64,000 nt of DNA from Couchioplanes caeruleus (GTDB lineage Bacteria > Actinomycetota > Actinomycetes > Mycobacteriales > Micromonosporaceae): the NCBI RefSeq assembly GCF_003751945.1, contig NZ_RJKL01000001.1, positions 3,906,001 through 3,970,000 on the forward strand. The letters are read 5' to 3'. Below, in pieces: positions 21,258-29,111 of this stretch (within the stretch, counting starts at the first letter, position 1; every line of letters starts with the position of its first letter). Under the pieces are notes generated by a model that was given only the letters and a program-made list of their open reading frames with translations, ran no database searches and was not told the origin of the DNA. The translations under genes were made by a program, and so were the position numbers.

Positions 21258-23632
21258 GGCGTCGATTCTCGCTCGCCGCCCGGCGGTCGCCCACCCGGCT
21301 CGTCCTCGGCCCGCGGCACCACCTGCGTCGCATCGGAGGACGGCACGACCTGGGTGGCGTCCGGCGCCGCGACCACCTGCGTCGCGTCCGGCGACGCCAC
21401 GACCTGCGTCACATCCGGCGAGGAAGTGGGCGTGCCGGCGGGCAGGATCACGGCGGTCTCGTCAGGGCCGCCCACGGACCGCACGACCACCGTCTCCTCC
21501 GGGCGAGGGTTCACGCCCGCACGCACGACCATGGTCGCTTCGGGATCGGCGCCCGTCCGCACCACCATCGTCGGATCCGGGTCCGACGGCACCCCGTCCG
21601 CGACGCCCATCAGGGCCTTGAACCGCGCGGCCACCACACCGGCGATCTCGTCGGCCGGCCGCGCCGCGTCCAGCACCAGGTAGCGCTTCGGATCCGCCGA
21701 GGCGAGGTCGAGGAAGGCGTACCGGACCCGCTCGTGGAAGGAACGCGACTCGCTCTCCAGGCGGTCGGTGCCCTGGCCGCGGCTGTCCACCCGGCTCAGC
21801 CCCACGCCCGGGTCGACGTCGAGCAGCACGACCAGGTCGGGTTTGAGACCGCCGGTCGCCCACGACGACAACCACGAGATCTCCTGGACCGGAAGCGTAC
21901 GACCGGCGCCCTGATAGGCCAGCGACGAGTCGACGTACCGGTCGCTGATCACCACGGCGCCCCGCTCCAGCGCCGGGCGGACGACGGTGGCGACGTGGTG
22001 CGCCCGGTCGGCGGCGTAGAGCAGGGCCTCCGCGCGTGGAGAGGGGGTGTCGGCCTCCTCGCCGTGCGAGAGCACCAGGCTGCGGATGCGCGCACCCACG
22101 TCGGTCGCGCCCGGCTCGCGGGTGACGACGACGTCGTGCCCGGCCGCGAGCAGCTCCTCGGACAGGCGGGTGACCTGGGTGGATTTGCCGGCGCCTTCGC
22201 CGCCCTCGAAGACCACGAAGATTCCTTTACGGGTGAACTGCTCGGCCGGCGACAGCGGACGCCCCCGGATCGCGCCGAGCAGGTCGGCGAGCACCGGTAC
22301 GCCGCGCTTGTCGTCCATCTGCCGGAAGGCGGCGACGCCGGTCCACACCCCGACGACGCCGGCGACGAGCAGCAGCACGCGGGTCGACGAGATGTCGACG
22401 GCGATGTCTCCGAGCCGGACCGTACGGGAGCTGCCGACGCCGACCAGCACGCCGGCGAGGGAGATGGCGAGCAGCAGGACGAGCCGCGCGCCGATCTGGA
22501 CCACGGCGAACACCCGCCCGCGGACCTCGTCGTCGACCTGGCCGCCGAGCAGCGTGACGCCGGCGAGGAACGCCATGCCCGCCCCGGCGCCGACGAACAG
22601 CGCACCGAACAGGGCCATGGACAGGTGGAAGGCGACCGAGAGGAAGGCGACCGCGCCGCTGGCGAGGACCAGGCTGATGCCGAACCAGCGCCGCCGGGAC
22701 AGCTCCCGGACGATGGCCGGGCCCAGGCCGATCCCGATCGCGAGGCCGATGAACAGGGTCGCGAAGAGAAGGTAGAAGGCCGCGTCACCGGCGCCGAGCG
22801 AGGCGGTGAAGAAGCGGGCCGTGCCGACGACGATGCCGGCGCCGGCGAACGCGCCGAAGATGCCGAGCACCAGGCCGCGCACGAACGGGGTCCGGCCGAT
22901 GTACCTCCAGCCCTCGACGAACTGCCGGAACATGCTCTGCTCGGCGTTCTTCTGCTGCCGCTCCCTGCGGCCGGCGCTGATCTCCTTGATGCCGAAGAAC
23001 ACCACCGCGGCGGTGGCGGCCCGGGAGAGCGCGTTGATGTAGAGGGCGATCTGCACCGGCGACGCCCAGGGGGGCAGGCCGCCGATGGGACGGACCACGC
23101 CGTCGAGGGCGGCGAGGACCAGTGCGGCCAGGATCGGGGTGATGCCGTACGTGGTGATCAGCGTGAGCTGGTTGGAGGCCTCGAGCCGGCCCTTGGGGAT
23201 GAGGTTCGGTACCGCGGCTTCCTTGGCGGGGATCCACATCAGGGTGATCGTCTCGCCGATGAAGGTCGCGATCACCGCCCAGGTCACCGTGAGGCCGCCG
23301 GAGTCGCTGACGAGGGCCACGACCGGGATCGACCCGTACACGAGAAAGCGCAGAATGTCGCAGATGACCATGGTGTAGCGCCGGTCGAACCGGTCGGCCA
23401 TCACCCCGGCGATCGGGCCCAGGATCAGCGCGGGAACCAGGCGGATGGCGATCGTGCTGCTGAACGCGCTGCCCTGCGCGACGCTGCCGGTGACCTGTTG
23501 CGCCGCGAAGAGGGCGGTGGCGAGGATGCCGATCCAGTCACCGAAGGAGGCGACGCTGAGCACGAGCCAGAGCCGCCGGAAGGGGCGGATCCGCAGCACG
23601 GAGCGCAGCGCCGCGATCCCGGAGAGGTCCAC
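21254..23632 (-). CDS. tmk: MFS transporter-thymidylate kinase fusion
   Basis: 792 residues. Residues 1-430 are an MFS-type membrane domain (about 12 helices; GPIAGVMADRFDRR between helices 2 and 3). Residues 468-690 are thymidylate kinase (FEGGEGAGKST P-loop, DRYVDSSLAYQG, LDVDPGVGLSR), which makes dTDP from dTMP. Such fusions are known in actinobacteria. The last 100 residues form a low-complexity tail with eight D/E-x-T-x-V-V/I repeats. GTG 23632 has AAGGA 11 nt upstream. Another in-frame possibility is an ATC at 23674 with an ideal GGAGG 7 nt before it; an in-frame stop lies just before that, so no ordinary start exists further up. Confidence 0.93.
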   Translation of the reverse strand: MDLSGIAALRSVLRIRPFRRLWLVLSVASFGDWIGILATALFAAQQVTGSVAQGSAFSSTIAIRLVPALILGPIAGVMADRFDRRYTMVICDILRFLVYGSIPVVALVSDSGGLTVTWAVIATFIGETITLMWIPAKEAAVPNLIPKGRLEASNQLTLITTYGITPILAALVLAALDGVVRPIGGLPPWASPVQIALYINALSRAATAAVVFFGIKEISAGRRERQQKNAEQSMFRQFVEGWRYIGRTPFVRGLVLGIFGAFAGAGIVVGTARFFTASLGAGDAAFYLLFATLFIGLAIGIGLGPAIVRELSRRRWFGISLVLASGAVAFLSVAFHLSMALFGALFVGAGAGMAFLAGVTLLGGQVDDEVRGRVFAVVQIGARLVLLLAISLAGVLVGVGSSRTVRLGDIAVDISSTRVLLLVAGVVGVWTGVAAFRQMDDKRGVPVLADLLGAIRGRPLSPAEQFTRKGIFVVFEGGEGAGKSTQVTRLSEELLAAGHDVVVTREPGATDVGARIRSLVLSHGEEADTPSPRAEALLYAADRAHHVATVVRPALERGAVVISDRYVDSSLAYQGAGRTLPVQEISWLSSWATGGLKPDLVVLLDVDPGVGLSRVDSRGQGTDRLESESRSFHERVRYAFLDLASADPKRYLVLDAARPADEIAGVVAARFKALMGVADGVPSDPDPTMVVRTGADPEATMVVRAGVNPRPEETVVVRSVGGPDETAVILPAGTPTSSPDVTQVVASPDATQVVAAPDATQVVPSSDATQVVPRAEDEPGGRPPGGERESTP
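21318..21590 (-). repeat. coding tandem repeats in the tmk tail
   Basis: Four copies of a unit encoding D-(A/V)-T-Q-V-V lie at about 21318-21425, and four looser T-(M/V/A)-V-(V/I) units lie to 21590. Copies differ in sequence, so they are old enough to have drifted while keeping the Thr and Val. Confidence 0.8.
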
Positions 23633-23804
23633 GGGGCCGGCGTCCTTGCGTGCCGTGCTGGCTTCGGTGTCGATGGCCTTACCTCCAGGTAGTCACTGCC
23701 CGAAGCACTCTAACGGGCGGACGCCGGTCACCGTGCCGCGCTCGTAGGGGTGGCGGATAGATGAAGGTATTTCGCATTGTCCGCCGAGCGGATAGGTTGC
23801 TCGC

Positions 23805-25010
23805 GTGATCGCCGAACGCAGCGCTCGACAAAAACGCCTCGACCGGGCCACGGCCCACCTCGAGACGCCGGTGGCCGCGGTCGACCTGGCCGCCTTCGAC
23901 GCCAACGCCGCGGCGCTGAGCGTGCGCTCGGCCGGCAAGCCGATCCGGGTGGCGAGCAAGTCCGTCCGGGTCCGGGCACTGCTCGAGCGGGTGCTGCAGC
24001 GGCCGGGCTGGTCCGGGGTCATGGCCTACACGCTGGCCGAGGCGATCTGGCTGGTCCGGTCCGGAGTCAGCGACGACGTGCTGGTGGCGTACCCGACGGT
24101 GGATCGGACCGCCCTCGCCGAGCTGACCGCCGACGCGCGGCTCGCCGAGGCCATCACGATCATGGTCGACAGCCCCGGCCACCTCGATCTCGTCGACACG
24201 GTCACCGCACCGGGCCGCCGTCCTCCGGTACGTCTCTGCCTGGAACTGGACGCGTCCTGGCGGCCCGCCGGCCCGTTGCACGTGGGCGTACGCCGCTCGC
24301 CCGTCCATTCCGCGGCGCAGGCCGGCGCGCTGGCACGCCGGCTGGTCGCGCGGCCGGGCTTCACGCTGGTCGCGATGATGGCGTACGAGGCACACATCGC
24401 CGGCCTCGGCGACGCCCCGCCCGGCCAGGCGCTGCGCGCACGGGCGATCCGCCTCATCCAGCGCCGGGCCCTGCCGGAGCTGCTCAAGCGCAGGATGGCC
24501 GCGGTCCGGGCGGTCCGCGAACACGCCGACCTGGAGTTCGTCAACGGCGGCGGCACCGGGAGCATGGCCGCCACCGCCGCCGACCCGTCGATCACCGAGA
24601 TCGCGGCCGGCTCCGGGCTGTTCGGGCCGACGCTCTTCGACGCCTACCGGGCCTGGCGGCCGGTCCCGGCGGCCTTCTACGCGCTGTCGGTGGTCCGGCG
24701 GCCGGCGCCGCGGATCGCCACGGTGCTCGGCGGCGGCTGGATCGCCTCGGGCCCGGTGGGGCCGTCCCGGCAGCCGACGCCGTGGCTGCCGGAGGGGCTG
24801 CGTTTCCGCTCCGACGAGGGCGCCGGCGAGGTGCAGACGCCGCTGATCGGCGCGGTGGCCGACCAGCTCCGGCCGGGCGACCGGGTGTGGTTCCGTCACG
24901 CCAAGGCCGGCGAACTGTGCGAACACGTCAACGAGGTGCACCTCGTCGACGGCGACACCGCGACGCCGACCCCGACGTACCGGGGCGAGGGGTATGCGTT
25001 CCTCGGCTAA
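23805..25010 (+). CDS. alanine racemase-fold PLP enzyme (D-threonine aldolase-like)
   Basis: 401 residues. The N-terminal alanine-racemase barrel has the PLP lysine in VASKSVRVRAL (Lys52), conserved AYTLAEAIWLVRSG and FVNGGGTGS (phosphate loop). The C-terminal domain ends WFRHAKAGELCEHVNEVHLV, with the His and Cys that bind a metal in D-threonine aldolase and D-serine dehydratase relatives. The exact substrate is unknown. Homologues in mycobacteria sit beside an L-gulono-1,4-lactone dehydrogenase, as here with the oxidase at 25872. GTG 23805 is used. The gene is convergent with the TetR gene, 13 bp apart. Confidence 0.85.
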   Translation: MIAERSARQKRLDRATAHLETPVAAVDLAAFDANAAALSVRSAGKPIRVASKSVRVRALLERVLQRPGWSGVMAYTLAEAIWLVRSGVSDDVLVAYPTVDRTALAELTADARLAEAITIMVDSPGHLDLVDTVTAPGRRPPVRLCLELDASWRPAGPLHVGVRRSPVHSAAQAGALARRLVARPGFTLVAMMAYEAHIAGLGDAPPGQALRARAIRLIQRRALPELLKRRMAAVRAVREHADLEFVNGGGTGSMAATAADPSITEIAAGSGLFGPTLFDAYRAWRPVPAAFYALSVVRRPAPRIATVLGGGWIASGPVGPSRQPTPWLPEGLRFRSDEGAGEVQTPLIGAVADQLRPGDRVWFRHAKAGELCEHVNEVHLVDGDTATPTPTYRGEGYAFLG

Positions 25011-25023
25011 CCGGTGCGGTCGG

Positions 25024-25653
25024 TCACGCCGGGACGTGGCGGTGCAGGTACTCGCGGATCAGCGCCTTGGCCTCGGTCAGCACGGCATCGTCGCCGGCCG
25101 GGTCGCGCCGGAAGGCGAGCTTGATCAGCGCGTCCGCCGCCTCGACCGCGATCAGCAGCGCGAAGCGCAGCCGCTCGAGGTCCATGAGCTGGAACTGGTC
25201 CACCAGCAGCTCGGCGATGCGGTCGCCGATGACCGTGTTGTTGTCCCGCTCGGCGTCGAGCAGGTGCAGGTCCACCACGTCACCGAAGTGCAGCGTCCGG
25301 AAACCCGGCACGCTGCGGTGCATGTGGATGTAGGCGTCTATCGCCGCGTCCACGCCGTCCCACCAATGGGCGAACGTCTCGTTGCCGAAGCGCGCCGACA
25401 GACTCTGCAAGTAGGCGTCCATATTGCGCATGGCAAGGGCTTGGACGATGGCCCGCTTGTCCGGGAAGAACTGGTACACCGAGCCGATGGCCACCTCGGC
25501 CCGCTCGGCCAACAGGGTGGTGGTCAGGCCCTCGTACCCGACCTCGTCCACCAGCTCCGCGCAGGCGTCGAGCATGCGCTGGACCCGGGCAACGCTTCTG
25601 CCCTGCACCGGAACCCGCCGCAGCGGTCCGGTGGTGACGGTTGGTGTCGACAC
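25024..25653 (-). CDS. TetR family transcriptional repressor
   Basis: 209 residues. Residues 20-70 are the TetR HTH (RMLDACAELVDEVGYEGLTT, IGSVYQFFPDKRAIVQAL). The rest is the helical ligand-binding domain. ATG 25653 is used. It is divergent from the aldonolactone oxidase gene; a perfect 7-bp inverted repeat (25695-25716) lies 42 bp upstream of its start. It probably represses itself and the oxidase; the ligand is unknown. Confidence 0.9.
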   Translation of the reverse strand: MSTPTVTTGPLRRVPVQGRSVARVQRMLDACAELVDEVGYEGLTTTLLAERAEVAIGSVYQFFPDKRAIVQALAMRNMDAYLQSLSARFGNETFAHWWDGVDAAIDAYIHMHRSVPGFRTLHFGDVVDLHLLDAERDNNTVIGDRIAELLVDQFQLMDLERLRFALLIAVEAADALIKLAFRRDPAGDDAVLTEAKALIREYLHRHVPA

Positions 25654-25694
25654 GCGTCGCCACTCCCTCTCAGCAGTGATAATGAGGATTCTTC

Positions 25695-25716
25695 GCGACG
25701 GTCAGAAGGCCGTCGC
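25695..25716. promoter_or_regulatory. candidate TetR operator
   Basis: GCGACGG-TCAGAAGG-CCGTCGC, with 7-bp perfect arms and an 8-bp spacer, lies in the divergent region between the TetR and oxidase genes. Size and place fit a TetR-family operator. Confidence 0.55.
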
Positions 25717-25871
25717 TGGCCTGCGCGAAGCGGAGGTCAAGAGTGGTCGCGAACAACCCTCAATCGGAACGTTACTCGGATCAACGAGCGAGGCGCATCG
25801 ACGGGACGCGGGGGACGCGCGGCATCCCCGGTTTTGTGCGACTGTCCGCTCGTCGGGAGGACAGAACCGTA

Positions 25872-27185
25872 ATGACCAGTGACAAAGTGCTTCCCGTTGC
25901 CTCCCGTCGCTGGCGGAATTGGGGCGGCAATCAGGAGTCCGTCGCCGTCGACGTCCTCACTCCCGGCACCGCCGACGAGGTAGCGGCCCTGGTCAAAGAG
26001 GCCGCAGCCGCCGGGCGCCGGGTCAAGGCGGTCGGCAGCGGCCATTCCTTCACCGACATCGCGGTCGCCGACGACCAGCGGATGGTGTTGCACCGGCTGA
26101 ACGAGCTGGTCTCCATCGACGGGGACCTGGTCACGGTTCAGGCCGGTATGCCCCTCTTCCGGCTGAACGCATTGCTGGCCGAGCACGGCCTGGCGATGCC
26201 CAATCTGGGTGACATCGACCACCAGACGGTCGCCGGTGCCATCTCCACCGGTACCCACGGCAGCGGCCGGGCACACTCCACCCTGGCCTCCGGGGTGGAG
26301 GCGGTGACCCTGGTGACCGGCTCGGGGTCGATCCTGCACATCGACTCGTCGTCCGAGCTCTTCCCGGCCGCGCGGCTCGGCATCGGCGCCCTGGGCGTAC
26401 TCGTCGAGGTGACGCTGCGCTGCGTGCCGGCCTTCGTCCTGCTCGCCGACGAGCGACCGCTCCCACTGGCGGAGGTGCTCTCCGGGCTGGACGAGCAGAT
26501 CGCCACCAACGACCACCTCGAGTTCTACTGGTATCCGTACACGGACCGGGCGCAGCTCAAGCGCAACAACAAGGTGCCGGTGTCGGACCGGCCGCTGTCC
26601 GGCTTCCGGAACTGGCTGGACGAGCAGTTCCTGTCCAACACCCTGTTCCAGGGCGTCTGCAAGGTCGGTCAGAAGTTCCCGGCTGCCGTCGCGCCGATGA
26701 ACGCGCTCGCGGCCCGGGCCCTGACGGCCCGGACCTTCACGGACCGGTCCGACCGCGTGTTCTGCACCTCGCGCCGCGTCCACTTCGTCGAGATGGAGTA
26801 CGAACTCCCGCGCGAATGCGTGACCGAGGCGCTGGCCGCTCTGCCGCGGATCGTCGAGGGGCTGCCGTTCAAGATCCAGTTCCCGGTCGAGGTGCGCTTC
26901 ACCGGACCCGACGACATCTGGCTCTCCCACGGGTACGGGCGCGACTCCGCGTACATCGCGATCCACCAGTATTCGGGCAGTCCGTACGAGCCGTACTTCC
27001 GGGCCTTCGAGGCGGTGTGCGAGTCGCTGGGCGGGCGCCCGCACTGGGGCAAGATGCACTATCGCAGCGCGGAGTCGTTGCGCCGGGCGTACCCGAAGTT
27101 CGACGACTTCCTGGCCGTGCGCGACCAGCTCGATCCCGGCAGGGTCTTCACCAACGCCTACCTCGAACGTGTACTGGGCAGCTAG
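25872..27185 (+). CDS. FAD-linked aldonolactone oxidase/dehydrogenase
   Basis: 437 residues. The N-terminal FAD-binding (VAO/PCMH) domain has VGSGHSFTDIA, LGDIDHQTVAGAISTGTHG and GIGALGVLVEV. The C-terminal ALO domain ends with the HWGK active-site motif (RPHWGKMHY). This matches the D-arabinono-/L-gulono-1,4-lactone oxidase family, which oxidises aldonolactones to ascorbate-like products. Mycobacterial members act as dehydrogenases, and the acceptor here is unknown. ATG 25872 is preferred because GGAGG lies about 10 nt upstream. The gene is divergent from the TetR repressor and 15 bp before the histidine kinase gene. Confidence 0.9.
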   Translation: MTSDKVLPVASRRWRNWGGNQESVAVDVLTPGTADEVAALVKEAAAAGRRVKAVGSGHSFTDIAVADDQRMVLHRLNELVSIDGDLVTVQAGMPLFRLNALLAEHGLAMPNLGDIDHQTVAGAISTGTHGSGRAHSTLASGVEAVTLVTGSGSILHIDSSSELFPAARLGIGALGVLVEVTLRCVPAFVLLADERPLPLAEVLSGLDEQIATNDHLEFYWYPYTDRAQLKRNNKVPVSDRPLSGFRNWLDEQFLSNTLFQGVCKVGQKFPAAVAPMNALAARALTARTFTDRSDRVFCTSRRVHFVEMEYELPRECVTEALAALPRIVEGLPFKIQFPVEVRFTGPDDIWLSHGYGRDSAYIAIHQYSGSPYEPYFRAFEAVCESLGGRPHWGKMHYRSAESLRRAYPKFDDFLAVRDQLDPGRVFTNAYLERVLGS

Positions 27186-27200
27186 CCGCCCACCGACACC

Positions 27201-28337
27201 GTGAGACTGCCGGTGGCATCCTTCACCAACCGGGCTCTGGGATATCTGGCCGGCATCCTGACCGCGCTGCTGGAGGCCGGTTACCTCGTGGCCGGGGGCA
27301 TCGTGCTCGGACCGGCGATGCTCTGGCCGCGCACCCGCCCGGCGGCCGTCCGACGGTTCCTCGCCGGCGTGCGGTGGCTGACCGGCCTCGAGCTGCGCCG
27401 CCGGTCCCGGTTCTTCGGCGACGTCTTCCCTGCCGACCGCGACGAACGGAAGACCCTGCCCTATCTGGCCGCCCGTCTGACCACCGGGCTGCTCTCCGGG
27501 GTGGTGGTCGGGCTGCTCGGCTTCGGCGTGGTGCTGGTCGTGCTGCTCACCCGAGGTGTGATCCGCGGCTCGGTCGGCATCTGGGAGCTCCTCGCGCAGG
27601 TGCTTCTCGGCGGCGTGCTGCTCTTCCTGGACGTGCAGGGCATCATCGCGCTGGCCGCCCTCGACGGCAGGCTGGCCCGCCGCTACTTCGGGCCCTCGGA
27701 GCGCGAGCTGCTCAAGCGGCGGATCGCCGAGCTCTCCACGAGCCGGGCCGGCATCGTGCGCGCCGTCGACCGGGAACGTCAGCGCATCGAACGCGACCTC
27801 CACGACGGCGTCCAGCAGCGGCTGGTCGCCCTGGCCATGCTGCTGGGCCGGGCCCGCCGGCACCGCGACCCGGTGGAGGCCGGCCGCCTGCTGGAACAGG
27901 CGCACCGCGCGTCGGAGGAGGTACTGGTCGAGCTGCGCGAGGTGGCCTGGCGGGCGTACCCGTCGGCGCTGGACAACCTCGGCCTGCCGGAGGCGCTGGC
28001 GGGGGTTGCCGAACGGGCCGGCATTCCGGTGCGGATCGACCTCGACCTGCCCGCCCGGCTGCCCCGACCGGTGGAAACCGCCACCTACTTCGTGGTCTCC
28101 GAGGCGGTGACCAACGCGGTGAAGCACTCCGGCGCCACCGCGATCGCCGTGGTGATAGGGCACGGCCGGGGCCGTGTCCATGCCAGGATCACCGACGACG
28201 GTGGCGGCGGCGCGGATCCGGCGGGCAGCGGGCTGTCCGGGCTGGGTCTGCGCGTCGCCGCCCTGGACGGCGAGCTGTTCGTCAGCAGCCCACCGGGCGG
28301 ACCGACCGAGATCACTGTGGAGATTCCTTGCGAATAG
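27201..28337 (+). CDS. sensor histidine kinase (HisKA_3 type)
   Basis: 378 residues. Membrane helices occupy about 12-45 and 90-160. The dimerisation/phosphotransfer box is ERQRIERDLHDGVQQRL, with the phosphorylated His near residue 201. The GHKL ATPase follows: VVSEAVTNAVKHSG, ITDDGGGG, GSGLSGLGLRVAALDG. It lacks a large extracellular sensor, so the signal is probably sensed in or near the membrane. The response-regulator gene overlaps its end by 10 bp, so they form one two-component system. GTG 27201 starts it. Confidence 0.93.
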   Translation: MRLPVASFTNRALGYLAGILTALLEAGYLVAGGIVLGPAMLWPRTRPAAVRRFLAGVRWLTGLELRRRSRFFGDVFPADRDERKTLPYLAARLTTGLLSGVVVGLLGFGVVLVVLLTRGVIRGSVGIWELLAQVLLGGVLLFLDVQGIIALAALDGRLARRYFGPSERELLKRRIAELSTSRAGIVRAVDRERQRIERDLHDGVQQRLVALAMLLGRARRHRDPVEAGRLLEQAHRASEEVLVELREVAWRAYPSALDNLGLPEALAGVAERAGIPVRIDLDLPARLPRPVETATYFVVSEAVTNAVKHSGATAIAVVIGHGRGRVHARITDDGGGGADPAGSGLSGLGLRVAALDGELFVSSPPGGPTEITVEIPCE

Positions 28338-28972
28338 TCCTGGCCGAAGATTCGATCCTGCTGCGCGAGGGGCTGATCCGGCTGCTCACCGAGGAGGGGC
28401 ACGAGGTGCTCGCCGCGGTCGGTGACGGCGACGAGCTGGTCCGCGAGGTGCGAGAACGCCGGCCGGATCTCATCGTGGTGGACATCCGCATGCCGCCGAC
28501 GCACACCGACGAGGGCCTGCGTGCGGCACTCGAGATCCGCCGCCGGTGGCCGACGGTCGGTGTTCTCGTGCTGTCGCAACACGTGGAGAAGAACTACGCC
28601 ACCCAGCTCCTGGCCTCCGATACCGCCGGAGTCGGCTACCTGCTCAAGGACCGGGTGTCACGGGTCGAGGAGTTCCTCGATTCGCTCGAGCGGGTGCACC
28701 ACGGCGGGACCGCCATCGACCCCGAGGTCGTCCGCCAGTTGCTGGCCCGTACCACGCGCGTGGACCCGTTGAGCAGGCTCACCACCCGCGAACGCGAGGT
28801 GCTGGAACAGATGGCGCAGGGCCACACCAACGCGGCCATCGCGCTGAAGCTGCACATTTCGCAGAGCGCGGTGGAGAAGAACGCCAACATGATCTTCGAG
28901 AAGTTGGCGCTGACCCGGACGACCGGCTACAGCCGGCGGGTCCTGGCCGTCCTGCGGTACCTGGGCTCCTGA
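28328..28972 (+). CDS. NarL/LuxR-family response regulator
   Basis: 214 residues from a TTG start (28328) inside the kinase gene. The receiver domain has acidic pocket residues Glu7-Asp8, the phosphorylation site Asp52 in LIVVDIRMPP, and YLLKD. A GerE-type HTH at about 150-210 reads LTTREREVLEQMAQGHTNAAIALKLHISQSAVEKNAN. The TTG is supported because it begins the conserved MRIVLAEDS and no other start fits. It ends 139 bp before the MMPL transporter gene, which is a plausible target. Confidence 0.93.
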   Translation: MRIVLAEDSILLREGLIRLLTEEGHEVLAAVGDGDELVREVRERRPDLIVVDIRMPPTHTDEGLRAALEIRRRWPTVGVLVLSQHVEKNYATQLLASDTAGVGYLLKDRVSRVEEFLDSLERVHHGGTAIDPEVVRQLLARTTRVDPLSRLTTREREVLEQMAQGHTNAAIALKLHISQSAVEKNANMIFEKLALTRTTGYSRRVLAVLRYLGS

Positions 28973-29111
28973 CCCGGACGACTGTGGTTTTCCGCAGGAT
29001 CCGACTGCGGTCTCCCACCCGGTTTTCGGGGGTTCACTTCATAGGCGCCGACGCCGTGGCTCCCTAGCGTCATCGAGGTCCCGAAACATCCGTGGGCTCG
29101 AGAGGAACAAC

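Noticed and set aside
21734..23692. A plus-strand open frame of about 650 codons
   Set aside because: Antisense to the MFS-tmk gene; low-complexity composition without family features.
25737..28181. A minus-strand open frame of about 814 codons
   Set aside because: Antisense to the oxidase and histidine kinase genes, both well supported.
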